Source: Mediterranea massiliensis
GTDB lineage: Bacteria > Bacteroidota > Bacteroidia > Bacteroidales > Bacteroidaceae
Length of the DNA: 7,386 nucleotides
Assembly: GCA_958402075.1 (NCBI GenBank)
Contig: CATXSD010000127.1
Location: 1 to 7,386 of the forward strand
Direction of reading: 5' to 3'
This document shows positions 5,890 through 7,386 of the stretch, piece by piece (the first letter of the stretch is position 1; each line of letters opens with the position of its first letter). Both the position numbers and the translations under genes were made by a program. The notes below the pieces were generated by a model that made no database searches, had not been told where the DNA came from, and saw nothing but the letters and a program-made list of their open reading frames with translations.

Positions 5890-5925
5890 AAACGGGCTGA
5901 GTATTACCCCGGCCCGTTTTCCTTT
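5890..5925. terminator. bidirectional intrinsic terminator between converging genes
   Basis: AAACGGGC (5890-5897) pairs perfectly with GCCCGTTT (5912-5919) around a 14-base loop. On the plus strand it is followed by T-rich TTTTCCTTTTCC (from 5917) and ends the AraC-family transcript. On the minus strand the stem is followed by TATTTTTT (5887-5880), which serves the small secreted-protein gene ending at 5938. The position between two converging stops supports use in both directions. Confidence 0.8.
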
Positions 5926-5937
5926 TCCAGCCTCCGC

Positions 5938-6267
5938 TTACCGTTTCCGTTGCGGACGTTCCTTCTTCATCTGCTCATAGGCGGACTTCTGCTCGTCGGT
6001 CAGGAGGGAAGTCACTTTCTTCTCCAGTTCCTGCATGGCCGTCCGGCGCTCCTCGCGCGAAAGCTCCTGCTTGAAGAAGTCGGTGTAGAGGGCGGTGATC
6101 TGTTTCTCCTGCTCGTCGGTCAACTCCAATTTCTCGTCGAGGTTCTTCACAATCTGTTCAGGGGTACGTTTACGGTTGTTACCACCTTTTTGTTGGGCAT
6201 CAACACTCTGCATGCCCAGCATGGCCACGAGGGCCAGAAAAAGAATCTTTTTCATCTTTCTGTTCAT
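5938..6267 (-). CDS. small secreted Spy-like protein with LTxxQ motifs (DUF4890-like)
   Basis: A 109-residue protein with a Sec signal (MNRKMKKILFLALVAMLG and on to SVDA, probable cleavage before Gln25), hence exported to the periplasm. The mature part is highly charged and helical. It holds two LTDEQ copies (residues 49-53 and 89-93), the LTxxQ motif of the Spy/CpxP group of ATP-independent periplasmic chaperones and metal-stress proteins, and ends in a basic tail (KKERPQRKR). The frame runs up to 6297, but the ATG at 6267 is chosen because it starts the signal peptide and sits 10 bases after the stop of the upstream barrel gene; the ATG at 6255 is an alternative. The spacing suggests co-transcription or translational coupling with the barrel gene. 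The role is inferred from motif and location only; sequence-level assignment to Spy is not proven. Confidence 0.75.
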   Translation of the reverse strand: MNRKMKKILFLALVAMLGMQSVDAQQKGGNNRKRTPEQIVKNLDEKLELTDEQEKQITALYTDFFKQELSREERRTAMQELEKKVTSLLTDEQKSAYEQMKKERPQRKR

Positions 6268-6277
6268 TTTTAAAGGG

Positions 6278-7386
6278 TTATCGAATGGTATATACAAAGG
6301 TCACCATCGCATACGGCTGCAACACGTTGCTGTTCACGTAGTCGTAGTAGTTACTGCCCGTGCGGTGGGTGAACGCCTGGTTCTGTTTCAGTACGTCGAA
6401 GGCTTCAATCCGGATTTCGGCCGCATTGTTCTTCAGGAACTTCTTGCCCAGCGAGAGGTTCCACAGAAAGTAGTCCTCCGTGCCCGTGTCGAGGCCGGTA
6501 TAGCCGATGTAGTTGAACGTGCTGCGGAAGGTCAGTCCCCAGAAGAAGGTCCAGCCCAGCTTGGCGGCGGCCGTGTGGGTCACGTAGTCGCTGCCCGTGG
6601 CGGTGTCCAGCGAGCTGAACATCTTGCTGATGCCCGCTGAGTAGGAAGCCGTAAAGTCGAGGTTCTTGCTGATGTTGCTACCAATTATCACCTTGGGAAT
6701 GAGGTTCAGCTCGCACGTCCGGCTCTCCACGCCGTCGAAGATGGTAGGCACGTTGGCATAGTTGGCCGAAAGGCTGAGGTTGATGTTGCTGCGGAGGAAG
6801 TCCACAGGGAAACCGTAGGTCAGCATGGACTGGAGGCTGTAGTATCCGTCCAGGTTGACGGGGCGGGTGAACTGCGAGCCTTTGTTAAGCGTCACCGACG
6901 GCGAAAGCTCGATGTCTTCCTTGGCCACGAAGGTGCTGTCGGCCACGTAGTCCTGCTGGATGGTACCGCCTATCATGGCGATGAAGGTGTGGCCCGACTT
7001 GGTGGTGCGGATGTAGCGCAGGTTGGCCGTGTGCGATATCTGCTGGTCGAGGTTCGGGTTACCTGCCGAAAGGAAGAGCGGATTGGAGTTGTCTATCACG
7101 TTCTGCAAGCTGGTCACTGACGGAGCCGAGGACTTGCTGCGGTAGCGCAGTTGCAGGGAGTTGGTGCGGTCCAGCGAATAGCGCAGGGTGAACGACGGCA
7201 GCACGGAGAAGTACTTGCGCGACAGTTCGTCGGGCTGCGGATAGACGAGGTCGCCCATCAGGTCGGCCCACTGGGCATCGACACCCAGCATGGCGTTGAA
7301 CTTGCCCACGCGGTAGCGCAGGCCCACACTGCCGGCCGGCTTCAGTTAGCCCGACTGGTACTCGTTGGACAGGCGCTCGTCGAGCG
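6278..7386 (-). pseudogene. outer-membrane beta-barrel (TonB-receptor-like) gene, C-terminal part, in-frame TAA
   Basis: The frame from 7345 to 6278 encodes the C-terminal strands of an outer-membrane barrel of the OMP_b-brl_3/TonB-dependent receptor type. It shows alternating amphipathic strands (for example YFSVLPSFTLRYSLDRTNSL, LQLRYRS), the family segment PLFLSAGNPNLDQQISH, and a strand ending YAMVTFVYTIR at the C-terminus. Family members are usually several hundred residues longer, with plug and N-terminal domains that would lie beyond the right edge. At 7346-7348 the frame has TAA, yet both sides continue the same protein (LDERLSNEYQSG, stop, LKPAGSVGLRYRVGKF). One base change from a tyrosine codon would explain it. 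The only start after it is a GTG at 7327, without signal peptide, which could not give an inserted barrel. The gene is therefore broken in this sequence unless the base is an error. Ligand unknown. Confidence 0.75.

Noticed and set aside
6095..6640. Plus-strand open frame opposite the small secreted protein and barrel genes
   Set aside because: Antisense to two recognisable genes; the apparent protein has no domain.

Overview
The window looks like a Bacteroides-type chromosome (order Bacteroidales). The grounds are a MobV-type mobilisation gene relic of the kind carried by Bacteroides mobilisable elements, TAnnTTTG promoter boxes (the Bacteroidota -7 element) in the one divergent intergenic region, lipoprotein-type secreted enzymes, and an OMP_b-brl_3/TonB-receptor-like outer-membrane barrel. 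Species cannot be named from the sequence alone.

Layout: (a) 1-55, probable end of an insertion sequence whose body lies off the left edge, with a terminator-like hairpin at 1-26. (b) 26-760, minus strand, a decayed C-terminal piece of a MobV relaxase. It lacks its N-terminus, carries an in-frame TAG, and is cut at its far end by the presumed insertion sequence. (c) 761-1055, a repeat-rich spacer with three heptamers exactly 21 bp apart, a 19-bp inverted repeat with one mismatch, and a doubtful 30-codon ORF. (d) 1056-3209, minus strand, a lipoprotein of the glycogen-debranching-enzyme C-terminal family. (e) 3340-4158 and 4171-4794, minus strand, a two-gene unit of an SDR oxidoreductase and a flavodoxin with a lipoprotein signal. 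It is transcribed divergently from (f) 4937-5842, plus strand, an AraC-family regulator. (g) 5890-5925, a hairpin terminator that can serve both converging transcripts. (h) 5938-6267, minus strand, a small secreted Spy-like LTxxQ protein, 10 bases behind (i) 6278-7386, minus strand, the C-terminal part of an outer-membrane beta-barrel receptor interrupted by an in-frame TAA.

The most coherent functional unit is the AraC regulator / flavodoxin / SDR cluster. The 142-bp divergent spacer holds a perfect 12-bp direct repeat at a 21-bp offset, the geometry used by AraC-family dimers, placed between two -7 boxes facing opposite ways. I infer that the regulator controls a small redox operon in response to an unknown signal. 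The debranching-enzyme homologue stands without susC/susD partners. The barrel and Spy-like genes probably formed one envelope operon, but the barrel copy seems broken here. I found no RNA genes, CRISPR array or intact mobile element. Nothing here proves a new system; the best leads are the 21-bp operator, the start-site conflict of the flavodoxin, the nonsense codon in the barrel gene and the repeat cluster at 841-1044.
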